From: Opacimonas sp014872805 | Lineage (GTDB): Bacteria; Pseudomonadota; Gammaproteobacteria; Enterobacterales; Alteromonadaceae | DNA: 64,000 bases | NCBI GenBank assembly: GCA_014872805.1 | Contig: WKFN01000005.1 | Coordinates: 1-64,000 of the forward strand | Direction: 5' to 3' | Part shown: piece after piece, positions 35,782-43,985 of the stretch | Numbering within the stretch: the first letter of the stretch is position 1 | Layout: every line of letters begins with the position of its first letter | Made by a program: the position numbers and the translations under genes | The notes under the pieces: model-generated | Seen by the model: the letters and a program-made list of their open reading frames with translations, nothing else | The model's database searches: none | What the model was told of the DNA's origin: nothing

Positions 35782-36462
35782 ATGCAGACGTTTTTTGTAA
35801 CAGGTACCGATACAGACGTAGGTAAAACGGTGATCAGCGCTGGTCTTATGCTGGCGTTAAAAAAGGCGGGTCACAGTGTGCTTGGGCATAAGCCGATTTC
35901 GGCAGGATGCGAATTAGTGGTTGAGGATGGGCAAGCGGGGTTGCGCAACGAGGATGCCTTGGCCTTGATGAAACAAGCTTCTGTAGAACTGCTGTATGAA
36001 TGGGTCAATCCGATTGCGTTTGCCCCACCCATTGCGCCGCATATTGCAGCAGACATGGCGCATCAAACTATTGATGAGGCGATATTAGATGAGGCGTTGG
36101 CGCGTCTACAGCAAGTCGATGCTCAGTATTTGTTAGTCGAAGGCGCTGGTGGCTGGGCATTACCGATTGGGGATGGGAAGCTATTATCGTCTTGGGTGGC
36201 TAAACATCGATTACCGGTTGTGATCGTGGTGGCGATGCGCTTGGGGTGTTTGAATCATGCATTATTAACGTATCAAGCAGTGAAAGCCAGCGGTTGTGAT
36301 GTGCTGGGGTGGTTAGCGAATGATTTTTGTGACCAGCCGTTTGCGCAAGAGAACATCAAAACACTCAAATCCATGTTGGATGCGCCGTGTTTGGGGGTGG
36401 TCGGTAAAGTGTCAACTGCCGAAGCAGTGGCAGAGCAATTGGATTTGAAGCCTTTGGTTTAG
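35782..36462 (+). CDS. bioD: dethiobiotin synthetase
   Basis: BioD closes the ureido ring with CO2 and ATP. The 226-residue product has the P-loop GTDTDVGKT (8-16), the VEGAGGWALP segment and normal length. It is the last gene of bioBFCD, converging with pepE; an imperfect hairpin lies between. Confidence 0.97.
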   Translation: MQTFFVTGTDTDVGKTVISAGLMLALKKAGHSVLGHKPISAGCELVVEDGQAGLRNEDALALMKQASVELLYEWVNPIAFAPPIAPHIAADMAHQTIDEAILDEALARLQQVDAQYLLVEGAGGWALPIGDGKLLSSWVAKHRLPVVIVVAMRLGCLNHALLTYQAVKASGCDVLGWLANDFCDQPFAQENIKTLKSMLDAPCLGVVGKVSTAEAVAEQLDLKPLV

Positions 36463-36463
36463 A

Positions 36464-36496
36464 GGCAGGTATTATCGATTGGAGATAATCCCTGCC
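36464..36496. terminator. hairpin between convergent bioD and pepE
   Basis: GGCAGGTATTATC (36464-36476) pairs with GATAATCCCTGCC (36484-36496) with one mismatch. It lies directly between two convergent stops. There is no T-run on either side, so its action as a terminator is uncertain. Confidence 0.5.
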
Positions 36497-36503
36497 AATG
36501 ACG

Positions 36504-37196
36504 TTACAAAAGATGACTCAAGTCACTTCCTTTAGACAGAACCTTTTTCTCAGCGTTCAAAAACTGAATCCCATCTTCAATGTCTGCTAGTCGCAATACA
36601 TCCTCATGCAATATCAATGCACTGCCCTCGCGAATGCCCACAATGGGGATATCCGGGTGCAACAAACTAAACTCTATGAGCCGTTGGTCACGCGTTTCAC
36701 CGTGAAAATCCTTTGGATGCTCATCGGTATAATGCGGGTTGAGCTGAAATGGGACAAAATCCAGGGCGTTGAATGAGGGAGGTTCGATGATCGGCATGTC
36801 ATTGGTGGTGCGAATGGTGGCGCCACAAATATTCGAACCTGCGCTCCAGCCTATGTAGGGCGTTCCGGCTTTGACCGCTTCTTGAATGGGCGCAATTAAA
36901 CCTTGGGTTTGTAATTGATACAACAGATGAAACGTATTGCCGCCGCCAACCAGTATGGCCTCAGCTTCCGCAACCGCTTGGATTGGGTCGTCAAAGGTCT
37001 GGATCCCGACAACCTGATACTCGGGCAGTGCTTGTTGTACCATCGCCGTGTAGTCATCATAAGAGATGCTGACCCCGGCAAAGGGAACGAATAAGAGCTG
37101 TTTGCGATCCCCAAGGTGACGGTCAATGAGATCACGGTTTGGGGCTAGGTATTCTGAATTATGAGCGCGGGAGCTAGAAAGCATAAGTACGTGCAT
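36504..37196 (-). CDS. pepE: dipeptidase E (alpha-aspartyl dipeptidase)
   Basis: PepE is an S51 serine peptidase that cleaves Asp-X dipeptides. The 230-residue product starts MHVLMLSSSRAHNSEYL, has ILVGGGNTFHLL and the nucleophile elbow GWSAGSNICG, and later NPHYTDEHP with the catalytic His region. The frame opens at a TTG at 37220; the ATG at 37196 matches the family start. Confidence 0.93.
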   Translation of the reverse strand: MHVLMLSSSRAHNSEYLAPNRDLIDRHLGDRKQLLFVPFAGVSISYDDYTAMVQQALPEYQVVGIQTFDDPIQAVAEAEAILVGGGNTFHLLYQLQTQGLIAPIQEAVKAGTPYIGWSAGSNICGATIRTTNDMPIIEPPSFNALDFVPFQLNPHYTDEHPKDFHGETRDQRLIEFSLLHPDIPIVGIREGSALILHEDVLRLADIEDGIQFLNAEKKVLSKGSDLSHLL

Positions 37197-37390
37197 GGTG
37201 AAATATCTTCTTGTTAGCAATTATCAATAGAGTCATTCTATAACAGATTTAATCTCAAACTAAAAAACGATTAATGTATTTACTGTTCCTTATGTCATTA
37301 AGTGGATTAGCGCTTCTCCGCATGCAGAAAAATGGAAAATCAAAACGAAAGAGCAATATTCAAAGCCCCAAAGACCTGCTATTTTTTGTG

Positions 37391-37411
37391 TTGTAGGGTA
37401 TGAACCTACAA
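37391..37411 (+). promoter_or_regulatory. inverted repeat before the bacteriocin-like gene
   Basis: TTGTAGG (37391-37397), 7-base spacer, CCTACAA (37405-37411) is a perfect 7-bp dyad about 30 bp before the bacteriocin-like ATG. It could be an operator or leader hairpin. The surrounding 240 bp are AT-rich and hold no other gene. Confidence 0.4.
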
Positions 37412-37440
37412 TCTTTCAAATTAATATAAGGAATTTAAAT

Positions 37441-37686
37441 ATGCAATCAATTGATACTCACTTTTTGTCTCAGATAAGCGGTGGGCGAGATCGTTCTTTT
37501 AGAAGCCCACAATTTCAGAGTAATTCTGGATGGTCTGTTGAGGCTTGTACTAATTTAGGGTATGTCAATGATACACTTAGTGTGGGTTCTTTTACTGCTG
37601 GATTCATTCCAGGGGGACAGGGAGTGGCTCTGATAGGCGGGACATTAGGCATGATAGGCTTTGCTTTAGACAAGCAATTTTGTTAG
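37441..37686 (+). CDS. double-glycine-leader bacteriocin-like precursor
   Basis: The 81-residue product starts MQSIDTHFLSQISGG, a typical double-glycine leader (hydrophobic positions before the GG at 14-15) cut by C39 peptidase transporters. The predicted mature part of 66 residues is Ser/Asn-rich at first, then Gly-rich and hydrophobic (IPGGQGVALIGGTLGMIGFAL) and has only two Cys, at 36 and at the very C-terminus (81), which could form one disulfide as in class II microcins. An AAGGAA site precedes the ATG. A small membrane protein follows, as expected for an immunity gene. No export genes are near, so processing would depend on a transporter elsewhere. Confidence 0.7.
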   Translation: MQSIDTHFLSQISGGRDRSFRSPQFQSNSGWSVEACTNLGYVNDTLSVGSFTAGFIPGGQGVALIGGTLGMIGFALDKQFC

Positions 37687-37694
37687 TGAAAACT

Positions 37695-37886
37695 ATGTCA
37701 CAATTCAATTTAAGTAACCTTAAACGCTCTCAACTCGTCATTATACCTGCCATCCTTGCAGCCTATAGCATGGGAGGTAAAGAGACATTTTTAGGTATGA
37801 ACAGTGAGCAGGTCTTTGTGGTGTTACTCGCTGTCGTAGTGATTAATTTGATTTTTGAATGTCGCAAAATGGGGAAAGACGACTAA
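37695..37886 (+). CDS. small membrane protein, probable bacteriocin immunity protein
   Basis: The 63-residue product has two hydrophobic segments (LVIIPAILAAYSMGG and VFVVLLAVVVINLIF) and a charged tail ECRKMGKDD. It begins 8 bp after the bacteriocin-like stop. The ATG at 37695 is chosen; TTG (37680) and GTG (37686) starts overlapping the first gene are possible. Size, topology and position fit an immunity protein, but no family is recognised. Confidence 0.6.
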   Translation: MSQFNLSNLKRSQLVIIPAILAAYSMGGKETFLGMNSEQVFVVLLAVVVINLIFECRKMGKDD

Positions 37887-37921
37887 GGAGGCATTGTTTT
37901 AAGCGAGGTTTTTGCACAGCA

Positions 37922-37990
37922 TCAGGCCTCTTCATCGTCTAGCGAGTTCCACTCTGTCATCGTTTCTTGCACAGCATGGGCATTTTGCAA
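37922..37990 (-). pseudogene. short C-terminal coding remnant
   Basis: On the minus strand an open stretch reads LDLQNAHAVQETMTEWNS then LDDEEA and stops at TGA (37924-37922). The ending resembles the acidic tails of Phd/YefM-type antitoxins, but the stretch is too short to classify and has no clear start. It lies just after the sigma54 regulator stop. Confidence 0.3.
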
Positions 37991-37992
37991 GT

Positions 37993-39393
37993 CTAGTGTG
38001 GCGAGATGTTATGCTGTTGCAACTTGCGGTACAACGTGCGTCTAGATATCCCTAATTGCTGGGCTAACTCGTCGATGTGACCCTCAAAATGTGCGATGCA
38101 CTGCCGTAGATAGTCTGCTTCAGCATCAGCTAATGTTGTCAGTGCAAAGCCGTTACTGCTGGTCGTTGGCCGATCAACGCTTTGTACGCGAGTGCTTTGC
38201 TCGTTTATGCTAGAGGACGGCTCATACTGGCGAATGTGTTCTGGCAAATCATCGGGCGTGATCTCGTCTTCCAGTGCCAGTAAAGCGGATTGCTCAACAA
38301 TGGAGCGCAGTTCGCGGATATTACCGGGAAAAGGATACTTCAATAATAAGGCTAAGGCATCAGAATGAAATCGTTTTGTTACCGAGTCCACAGAAAGGTT
38401 AGACGATTGTAAAAAATGCTCAATTAGCAAAGGAATATCAGTCTTACGTTCACGCAAACTGGGTAAATGGATCGGAAAGCCGGCAATACGGTAGTATAAA
38501 TCTTGTCGAAACTCCCCATCTTTGACCATCTGAGCAAGATCTTTGTGGGTCGCGCACACCAGTCTAAAATCCGCTTGTTTTTCCATTAATCCACCAACGG
38601 AACGATAGCGTTTGGTTTCAAGCAGGCGCAGGAGTTTGACTTGCATGTTTAAGGGCACGTCGCCGATTTCATCAAAAAATATCGTGCCGCCTTGCGCGCT
38701 CTCGACTAATCCCCGTTTTTTGAAATTAGCGCCCGTAAACGCGCCTTTCTCATGGCCAAATAACTCAGATTCGAACAAATTATCATTCAGGCCCGCGCAT
38801 TCAATGATCACAAATGGCGATTGACTGCGCTGGCTTGAGGTGTGCAACGCCTGGGCCACCAGCTCTTTACCCGTACCCGTTTCCCCTTGTAATAAGACGG
38901 CAATGTCGGCAGTGGCGGCACGGTTAATTTTATGCAGCAGGTTTTTAAACGCGGTAGATTGCCCAAGGAGCGTATTGGCTTTACTCGCGACAGACGCGTA
39001 GGGCACATCGGTTATGATTTCGATGTAGCCTAGTAGTTTGGCTTCATCGTCATAAATGGGTTTCATGACAATGTCGCAGTAGCGTTTGCCATTTGGCGTT
39101 TCATGTACATGAATGACATTCGCAGGTCGCTGTGTGTCTCGACATTGTGCGAGAGGACAGGATTCACCATTTTGATCACAAGGTACATCAGAGTGATGCG
39201 ATACTTTGTGGCATTTACTCTCATGGATATCGACGGGCAAAGGCTGGCGTGCGGTATACGCATCGTTTGCCGCACGAATCGTATATTGTTCATCGATAAA
39301 CACTGCGGGTTTTTCGATCGCGTTGATCATGGCTTGAATAATGTGAACGTTCATTTGTGCTAAATATGTCTTGGTTTGTGTCAATTCTGGCAC
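37993..39393 (-). CDS. sigma54-dependent activator with Cys-rich PAS domain
   Basis: The 466-residue regulator has an N-terminal PAS domain (about 15-130) with a Cys/His cluster (Cys61, His62, His66, His67, Cys72, Cys79, Cys84), an AAA+ domain with Walker A GETGTGKE and an intact GAFTGA loop that contacts sigma54, and a C-terminal Fis-type helix-turn-helix (QLGISRRTLYRKLQQ). The Cys cluster may bind a metal, heme or Fe-S cofactor or sense redox or NO; that is inference. It is divergent from cydA, so control of the bd oxidase is likely. The start is uncertain: GTG at 39393 or ATG at 39354. Confidence 0.87.
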   Translation of the reverse strand: MPELTQTKTYLAQMNVHIIQAMINAIEKPAVFIDEQYTIRAANDAYTARQPLPVDIHESKCHKVSHHSDVPCDQNGESCPLAQCRDTQRPANVIHVHETPNGKRYCDIVMKPIYDDEAKLLGYIEIITDVPYASVASKANTLLGQSTAFKNLLHKINRAATADIAVLLQGETGTGKELVAQALHTSSQRSQSPFVIIECAGLNDNLFESELFGHEKGAFTGANFKKRGLVESAQGGTIFFDEIGDVPLNMQVKLLRLLETKRYRSVGGLMEKQADFRLVCATHKDLAQMVKDGEFRQDLYYRIAGFPIHLPSLRERKTDIPLLIEHFLQSSNLSVDSVTKRFHSDALALLLKYPFPGNIRELRSIVEQSALLALEDEITPDDLPEHIRQYEPSSSINEQSTRVQSVDRPTTSSNGFALTTLADAEADYLRQCIAHFEGHIDELAQQLGISRRTLYRKLQQHNISPH

Positions 39394-39441
39394 GAAAAGT
39401 TTGTTTCATCCAGTAGGTTGCTCGTTAAATGACCAATATAA

Positions 39442-39476
39442 ATCAAGGTATTTTTTAAGGTATTGATATTATTGAT
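39442..39476. promoter_or_regulatory. ATCAA/TTGAT elements upstream of cydA
   Basis: The AT-rich gap before cydA has ATCAA (39442-39446) facing TTGAT (39463-39467) across 16 bp, and a second TTGAT (39472-39476). These resemble FNR half-sites but do not have the standard 4-bp spacing, so only a possible regulator site is reported. Confidence 0.3.
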
Positions 39477-39546
39477 TTTTATTATTTTGGTATGTTTCTT
39501 GTAGAGCATAGTTAAGCACTCGTTTTACTACGCATAGGAGACCAAT

Positions 39547-41130
39547 ATGAACGAAACGGTCATTGAGTTATCTCGATTTCAGTTTGCCTTAACGGCCATG
39601 TTCCACTTTATTTTTGTCCCGTTGACCCTTGGGTTGTCGTTTTTATTAGCGATCATGGAATCTGTTTATGTCATGACGGGCAAAGAGATCTACAAACAAA
39701 TGACCAAATTCTGGGGCAAGTTGTTCGGGATTAATTTTGCCATAGGTGTGGCCACAGGGTTGACCATGGAATTTGAGTTTGGCATGAATTGGTCTTATTA
39801 CTCGCATTATGTAGGCGACATCTTTGGTGCTCCTTTGGCGATTGAAGGATTGATGGCGTTTTTCCTTGAATCCACCTTCGTCGGGATGTTTTTCTTTGGT
39901 TGGGAACGCATGTCCAAAGTCAAACACTTGATGGCAACTTGGCTGGTGGCATTGGGCTCAAATTTTTCTGCCTTGTGGATCTTAATTGCCAACGGCTGGA
40001 TGCAGTATCCAGTCGGTGCTGAATTTAATATTGATACCATGCGTATGGAAATGGTGAATTTTGCCGAGGTAATATTTAACCCAGTGGCTCAAGTCAAATT
40101 TGTGCATACGGTCTCTGCAGGGTATGTTACTGGAGCCATTTTTGTGCTCGCCATCAGCTCATGGTATTTGCTCAATCATCGGGAAATTGCCTTTGCCCGT
40201 CGCTCGTTTGCGATAGCCGCCGCATTTGGTTTAGCTTCTACCTTGTCGGTCATTCTGTTAGGGGATGAATCAGGCTATGAGCTTGGCGATGTACAACAAG
40301 TCAAATTGGCCGCGATTGAAGCGGAATATACTACGCATCCAGCCCCTGCGCCATTTACGGTGATTGGTGTGCCCAATGATGACACCCAACATGTCGATTA
40401 TGCTGTGCGCATTCCGTATGTGATGGGGATCATTGCGACACGTTCCCTTGATGAAGTGGTTCCGGGGTTAGATCAACATCGCATCGAACATCGTGAGCGC
40501 ATCATTACGGGTGGTCAGGCACTGACGATGCTGGAGCGAATCAAAAATGGGACGGCGACGCAAGCCGAAACGCTCTTTTTTGATACTCATAAAGATGACA
40601 TTGGCTATGGCATGTTGTTGCAGCCATTTACCAAAGACTTAGCCAATCCATCTGAGGAAGCGTTAGACAAAGCGGTGGATTACTCGATTCCGGCGGTTGC
40701 GCCATTATTTTACTCATTCCGAATCATGGTGGCTTGCGGCTTCGCGATGCTTGTTTTATTTGCTATTGCCTTTTACTACACCGCCAAAAAGTCCATACCT
40801 ACCCCACGGTGGGTCTATAAAGCTGCGTTTTATTCACTGCCACTGCCTTGGATTGCATCGGAAGCGGGCTGGTTTGTCGCTGAGTATGGGCGTCAACCTT
40901 GGACCATTGCCGAAGTATTACCCGTGCACGTCGCAGCCTCGAACCTGTCAGTGGGCGATGTGGTCTTTACCTTAATTGCTTTTACGTTGTTTTACACGGC
41001 GTTTTTCTTCTTGGGTTTTTATTTGATGAAAAAATACATCGTCAAAGGCCCCACTCAATATTTTGCCGAAGCCGATGCTTTGCAATCTCAAGACGCTGAT
41101 TTAACTTTGCCTAAAGGAGCTCAAGTATGA
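39547..41130 (+). CDS. cydA: cytochrome bd ubiquinol oxidase subunit I
   Basis: CydA carries the three hemes and the quinol site of the high-affinity bd oxidase. The 527-residue product has SRFQFALTAMFHFIFVPLTLG with the heme b595 His near 20, the long E. coli-type Q loop, and GRQPWTIAEVLP. A good AGGAG-like site lies before the ATG. It overlaps cydB by 4 bp. Confidence 0.98.
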   Translation: MNETVIELSRFQFALTAMFHFIFVPLTLGLSFLLAIMESVYVMTGKEIYKQMTKFWGKLFGINFAIGVATGLTMEFEFGMNWSYYSHYVGDIFGAPLAIEGLMAFFLESTFVGMFFFGWERMSKVKHLMATWLVALGSNFSALWILIANGWMQYPVGAEFNIDTMRMEMVNFAEVIFNPVAQVKFVHTVSAGYVTGAIFVLAISSWYLLNHREIAFARRSFAIAAAFGLASTLSVILLGDESGYELGDVQQVKLAAIEAEYTTHPAPAPFTVIGVPNDDTQHVDYAVRIPYVMGIIATRSLDEVVPGLDQHRIEHRERIITGGQALTMLERIKNGTATQAETLFFDTHKDDIGYGMLLQPFTKDLANPSEEALDKAVDYSIPAVAPLFYSFRIMVACGFAMLVLFAIAFYYTAKKSIPTPRWVYKAAFYSLPLPWIASEAGWFVAEYGRQPWTIAEVLPVHVAASNLSVGDVVFTLIAFTLFYTAFFFLGFYLMKKYIVKGPTQYFAEADALQSQDADLTLPKGAQV

Positions 41131-42263
41131 TTGATTATGAAACGTTAAGAGTCATTTGGTGGGCCTTGGTCGGTGTCTTACTGATCGGGTTTGTGATCAC
41201 CGATGGCTTTGATTTGGGGGTGGGGGCATTACTCACCATCATTGGCCGTACCGATCGCGAACGCCGCATCATGATCAATACTGTGGGTCCGCATTGGGAT
41301 GGTAATCAAGTTTGGTTTATCACGGCTGGCGGTGCATTATTTGCCGCGTTTCCCATGATTTATGCGACGGCGTTCTCGGGCTTCTATATCGCATTGTTTT
41401 TGGTGCTTGCGGCACTGTGGATGCGCCCGATAGGCTTTGATTATCGCGGTAAATTCGCTCAGGAAAGCACGCGCAATATGTTTGATTGGATGTTGTTTGC
41501 AGGAGGGGTAATGCCTTCGTTGGTGTTTGGGGTCGCGTTTGGGAACTTGTTGTTAGGGGTTCCCTTTACCCTAGATGAGACCTTAAAAGCGACTTATACG
41601 GGGACATTTTGGCAGTTGCTGAATCCATTCGCCATATTAGTCGGACTCATTTCATTGGGTATGTTACTGACCCATGGTGCAGCATGGTTACAGCTTAAAA
41701 CCGACGGTTTTATTCGTGCCCGCGCACAAAAAACGGCTTTTTATCTTGGCATGGTCACCGTAGCGCTGTTCATCATTGCGGGTGTGTGTGTTGCCTGGTT
41801 TATTGAAGGGTACGTCGTCACCTCTGAGTTGGCAACCGACGGGCAATCTAATCCGTTACTCAAAACGGTTGGCACAGAAATCGGCGCGTGGATGAATAAT
41901 TATGGCCACTATCCGTTGTTCGCTCTGGCGCCAATTATGGCCATTGTCAGCGGATTGTCTTGTAGTCTGTTCTCTGCTTTAGGACATGCTGGAAAAGCAT
42001 TTGTGGCCAGTGCGTTGCATATGACTGGCATTATTCTCACAGCGGGCTTTTCGATGTTCCCTTTCTTGTTGCCAAGCTCAGTACAGCCTGCAGCGAGTTT
42101 GACCATGTGGGACGCCACTGCGTCAGAATTGACGCTCAAAATCATGTTTTTTGTGGCCTGTGTGTTTGTGCCCATTGTGCTCGGTTACACCGCGTATTGC
42201 TTCTATGTCATGCGCGGTCGAATTACAGACAGCGATTTGGATAAGTCACATGCAATTTATTAG
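41127..42263 (+). CDS. cydB: cytochrome bd ubiquinol oxidase subunit II
   Basis: The 378-residue partner of CydA has the conserved WWALVGVLLIGFVITDGFDLGVG start and GPHWDGNQVWFITAGGALFAAFP. Length and membrane pattern are standard. It overlaps cydA by 4 bp and is followed after 9 bp by cydX. Confidence 0.98.
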   Translation: MIDYETLRVIWWALVGVLLIGFVITDGFDLGVGALLTIIGRTDRERRIMINTVGPHWDGNQVWFITAGGALFAAFPMIYATAFSGFYIALFLVLAALWMRPIGFDYRGKFAQESTRNMFDWMLFAGGVMPSLVFGVAFGNLLLGVPFTLDETLKATYTGTFWQLLNPFAILVGLISLGMLLTHGAAWLQLKTDGFIRARAQKTAFYLGMVTVALFIIAGVCVAWFIEGYVVTSELATDGQSNPLLKTVGTEIGAWMNNYGHYPLFALAPIMAIVSGLSCSLFSALGHAGKAFVASALHMTGIILTAGFSMFPFLLPSSVQPAASLTMWDATASELTLKIMFFVACVFVPIVLGYTAYCFYVMRGRITDSDLDKSHAIY

Positions 42264-42272
42264 AGGAGTGTA

Positions 42273-42377
42273 ATGATGTGGTATTTTGCTTGGATCTTGG
42301 GTGTCTTGCTGGCCTGCGCTTTTGGTATCATCAATGCGATGTGGTTAGAGGCCAACGAAGATTTGGATAAGGAATAA
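42273..42377 (+). CDS. cydX: cytochrome bd oxidase small subunit CydX
   Basis: The 34-residue single-pass protein begins MMWYFAWILGVLLACAFGI and ends with an acidic tail NEDLDKE, the hallmark of CydX/CbdX (YbgT), which stabilises the hemes of CydAB. A GAGGAG ribosome site lies before the first ATG. The gene follows cydB directly. Confidence 0.95.
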   Translation: MMWYFAWILGVLLACAFGIINAMWLEANEDLDKE

Positions 42378-42383
42378 CGTTTT

Positions 42384-43985
42384 TTGAAATTAGCGCGATG
42401 GTTCGCCACGTTACCCAATATTAGCCCTTGGCCTTTTTGGTTGAGTGTTGGGTGTAAAGTGGCGCTTTTTGTTTTGATGCTGGTCGCCTTTTGGTGTTTT
42501 GCACAGGTAATTGATGCCTTTTTGGTGACCTCACAACCGCCACCCAAAATGATGCTGTTAGCGCTTATGGGGGTGCTCAGCAGTGCATTTTTGGTCAAAG
42601 GCGCGTTTATCTATCTCCAGCATTACAGTAAACGAGTGCTTGAGAGTACCCTGCAAAAACAGCTGCTTGAGCGGTTCCAACAAGAGCAACACGCCTTGTT
42701 GCGCCGTCGTTCTAGTTTTTATTGGCAAAGCTTATGGTTGACCCATATTCCTGCTTTACGGGATTGGCGCTATGATTATCAAGTGCAGCAATGGGTGGCT
42801 GTGTTAACGCCCATCGTCATTGTGGCTATGGTATTACCCATGAATTATGTCGTGGGCTTGACCCTGCTGTTGGCCATGCCATTGGTCCCCTTTTTTATGT
42901 ACTTGGTTGGGTGGGGAGCGGCCAATGCCCAGCGCAAACAGTTTGTCGCATTATCTCGACTCGGTGGTTTGTTTGTGGATCGGTTAAAAAAACTACCGAT
43001 CATTGCCAGTTATAACGGTTTTGCCCAACAATATTCGCTGTTGCTACGAGCCAGTGAGCAATTTAATCGACGCACGATGAAAGTGGTGTCATTGGCGTTT
43101 TTATCTAATACCGTATTAGACTTTTTCTCTACCATTGCCATGGCATTAGTGGCGGTTTTTATAGGTTTTCGTTTGCTTGGCGAAATCACTATCGGTCCTG
43201 ATATCGAATTTGCTCAAGGATTATGGCTACTGCTCAGTGTCCCTTTGGTGTTTAATGAGCTCAAATTACTGGGGCAGTTTTATCATCAAAAAGCCCACGC
43301 AGAGACTGCCTATTCAGAGTTGCAAGCACTGTTGCCGATGACGTCAAAGCCATCAGTTGAGTCCACGTTTAATGGCATCAGCTGGGATGCTTTTCACATA
43401 CCTCTAATCGACTTACGGGCAAAACACTTGGCATTACGCAGCGGCGAATGTATTAGAGTATCCGGGCATTCCGGGGCAGGCAAAACGATCTTTTTGGAAG
43501 CCTTGTTGGGGCACCAATCGGCCTCCCATCAACTGGGAACGGATTGCGTCATGCTCACGCAATCTCCTGTGATTTTGCCCTCTAGTATTCGCGATAATCT
43601 GTGTTTGGGGCATGATTATAACCAAACGGCCATGAACAACGTCCTGACTCAAGTGGGTTTGCTGGATTGGGTGAATGAATTGCCTGAAGGCATAAATACG
43701 GTGATGGGGCAGTATCCTCGACTTTCGGGTGGACAAGCGCAGCGTTTATCCCTGGCTCGGCTGTTGTTGCATCCAGCAGATGTGTGGTTGCTAGATGAGC
43801 CAACGGCGCATTTACCCCACGCGCAACACGAAGCGATTGCGACGTTAATCAAACAGTTAAGCATCGGCAAAACCGTCTTGTGGTCAAGTCATAAAGACTT
43901 GCCGAGTGAATGGTTTACTCAAACATGGCACATCGAATCAGGAGCCGTCATGGTGCACACGCAGATGGAGGTGGCACATGGCTAA
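42384..43985 (+). CDS. cydD: thiol exporter ABC transporter subunit CydD
   Basis: CydDC exports cysteine/glutathione and is needed to assemble cytochrome bd. This 533-residue half-transporter has about six membrane helices and an ATPase with Walker A GHSGAGKT, signature LSGGQAQRLSLARLL and Walker B VWLLDEPTAHL. The start appears to be TTG at 42384, 6 bp after cydX; no upstream ATG is available. The end overlaps cydC by 8 bp. Confidence 0.93.
   Translation: MKLARWFATLPNISPWPFWLSVGCKVALFVLMLVAFWCFAQVIDAFLVTSQPPPKMMLLALMGVLSSAFLVKGAFIYLQHYSKRVLESTLQKQLLERFQQEQHALLRRRSSFYWQSLWLTHIPALRDWRYDYQVQQWVAVLTPIVIVAMVLPMNYVVGLTLLLAMPLVPFFMYLVGWGAANAQRKQFVALSRLGGLFVDRLKKLPIIASYNGFAQQYSLLLRASEQFNRRTMKVVSLAFLSNTVLDFFSTIAMALVAVFIGFRLLGEITIGPDIEFAQGLWLLLSVPLVFNELKLLGQFYHQKAHAETAYSELQALLPMTSKPSVESTFNGISWDAFHIPLIDLRAKHLALRSGECIRVSGHSGAGKTIFLEALLGHQSASHQLGTDCVMLTQSPVILPSSIRDNLCLGHDYNQTAMNNVLTQVGLLDWVNELPEGINTVMGQYPRLSGGQAQRLSLARLLLHPADVWLLDEPTAHLPHAQHEAIATLIKQLSIGKTVLWSSHKDLPSEWFTQTWHIESGAVMVHTQMEVAHG

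Noticed and set aside
39388..39406. TGGCACG before cydA as a sigma54 -24 box
   Set aside because: The -12 position reads TT in place of GC, and the box overlaps the start of the divergent regulator, so it is not a supported sigma54 promoter.
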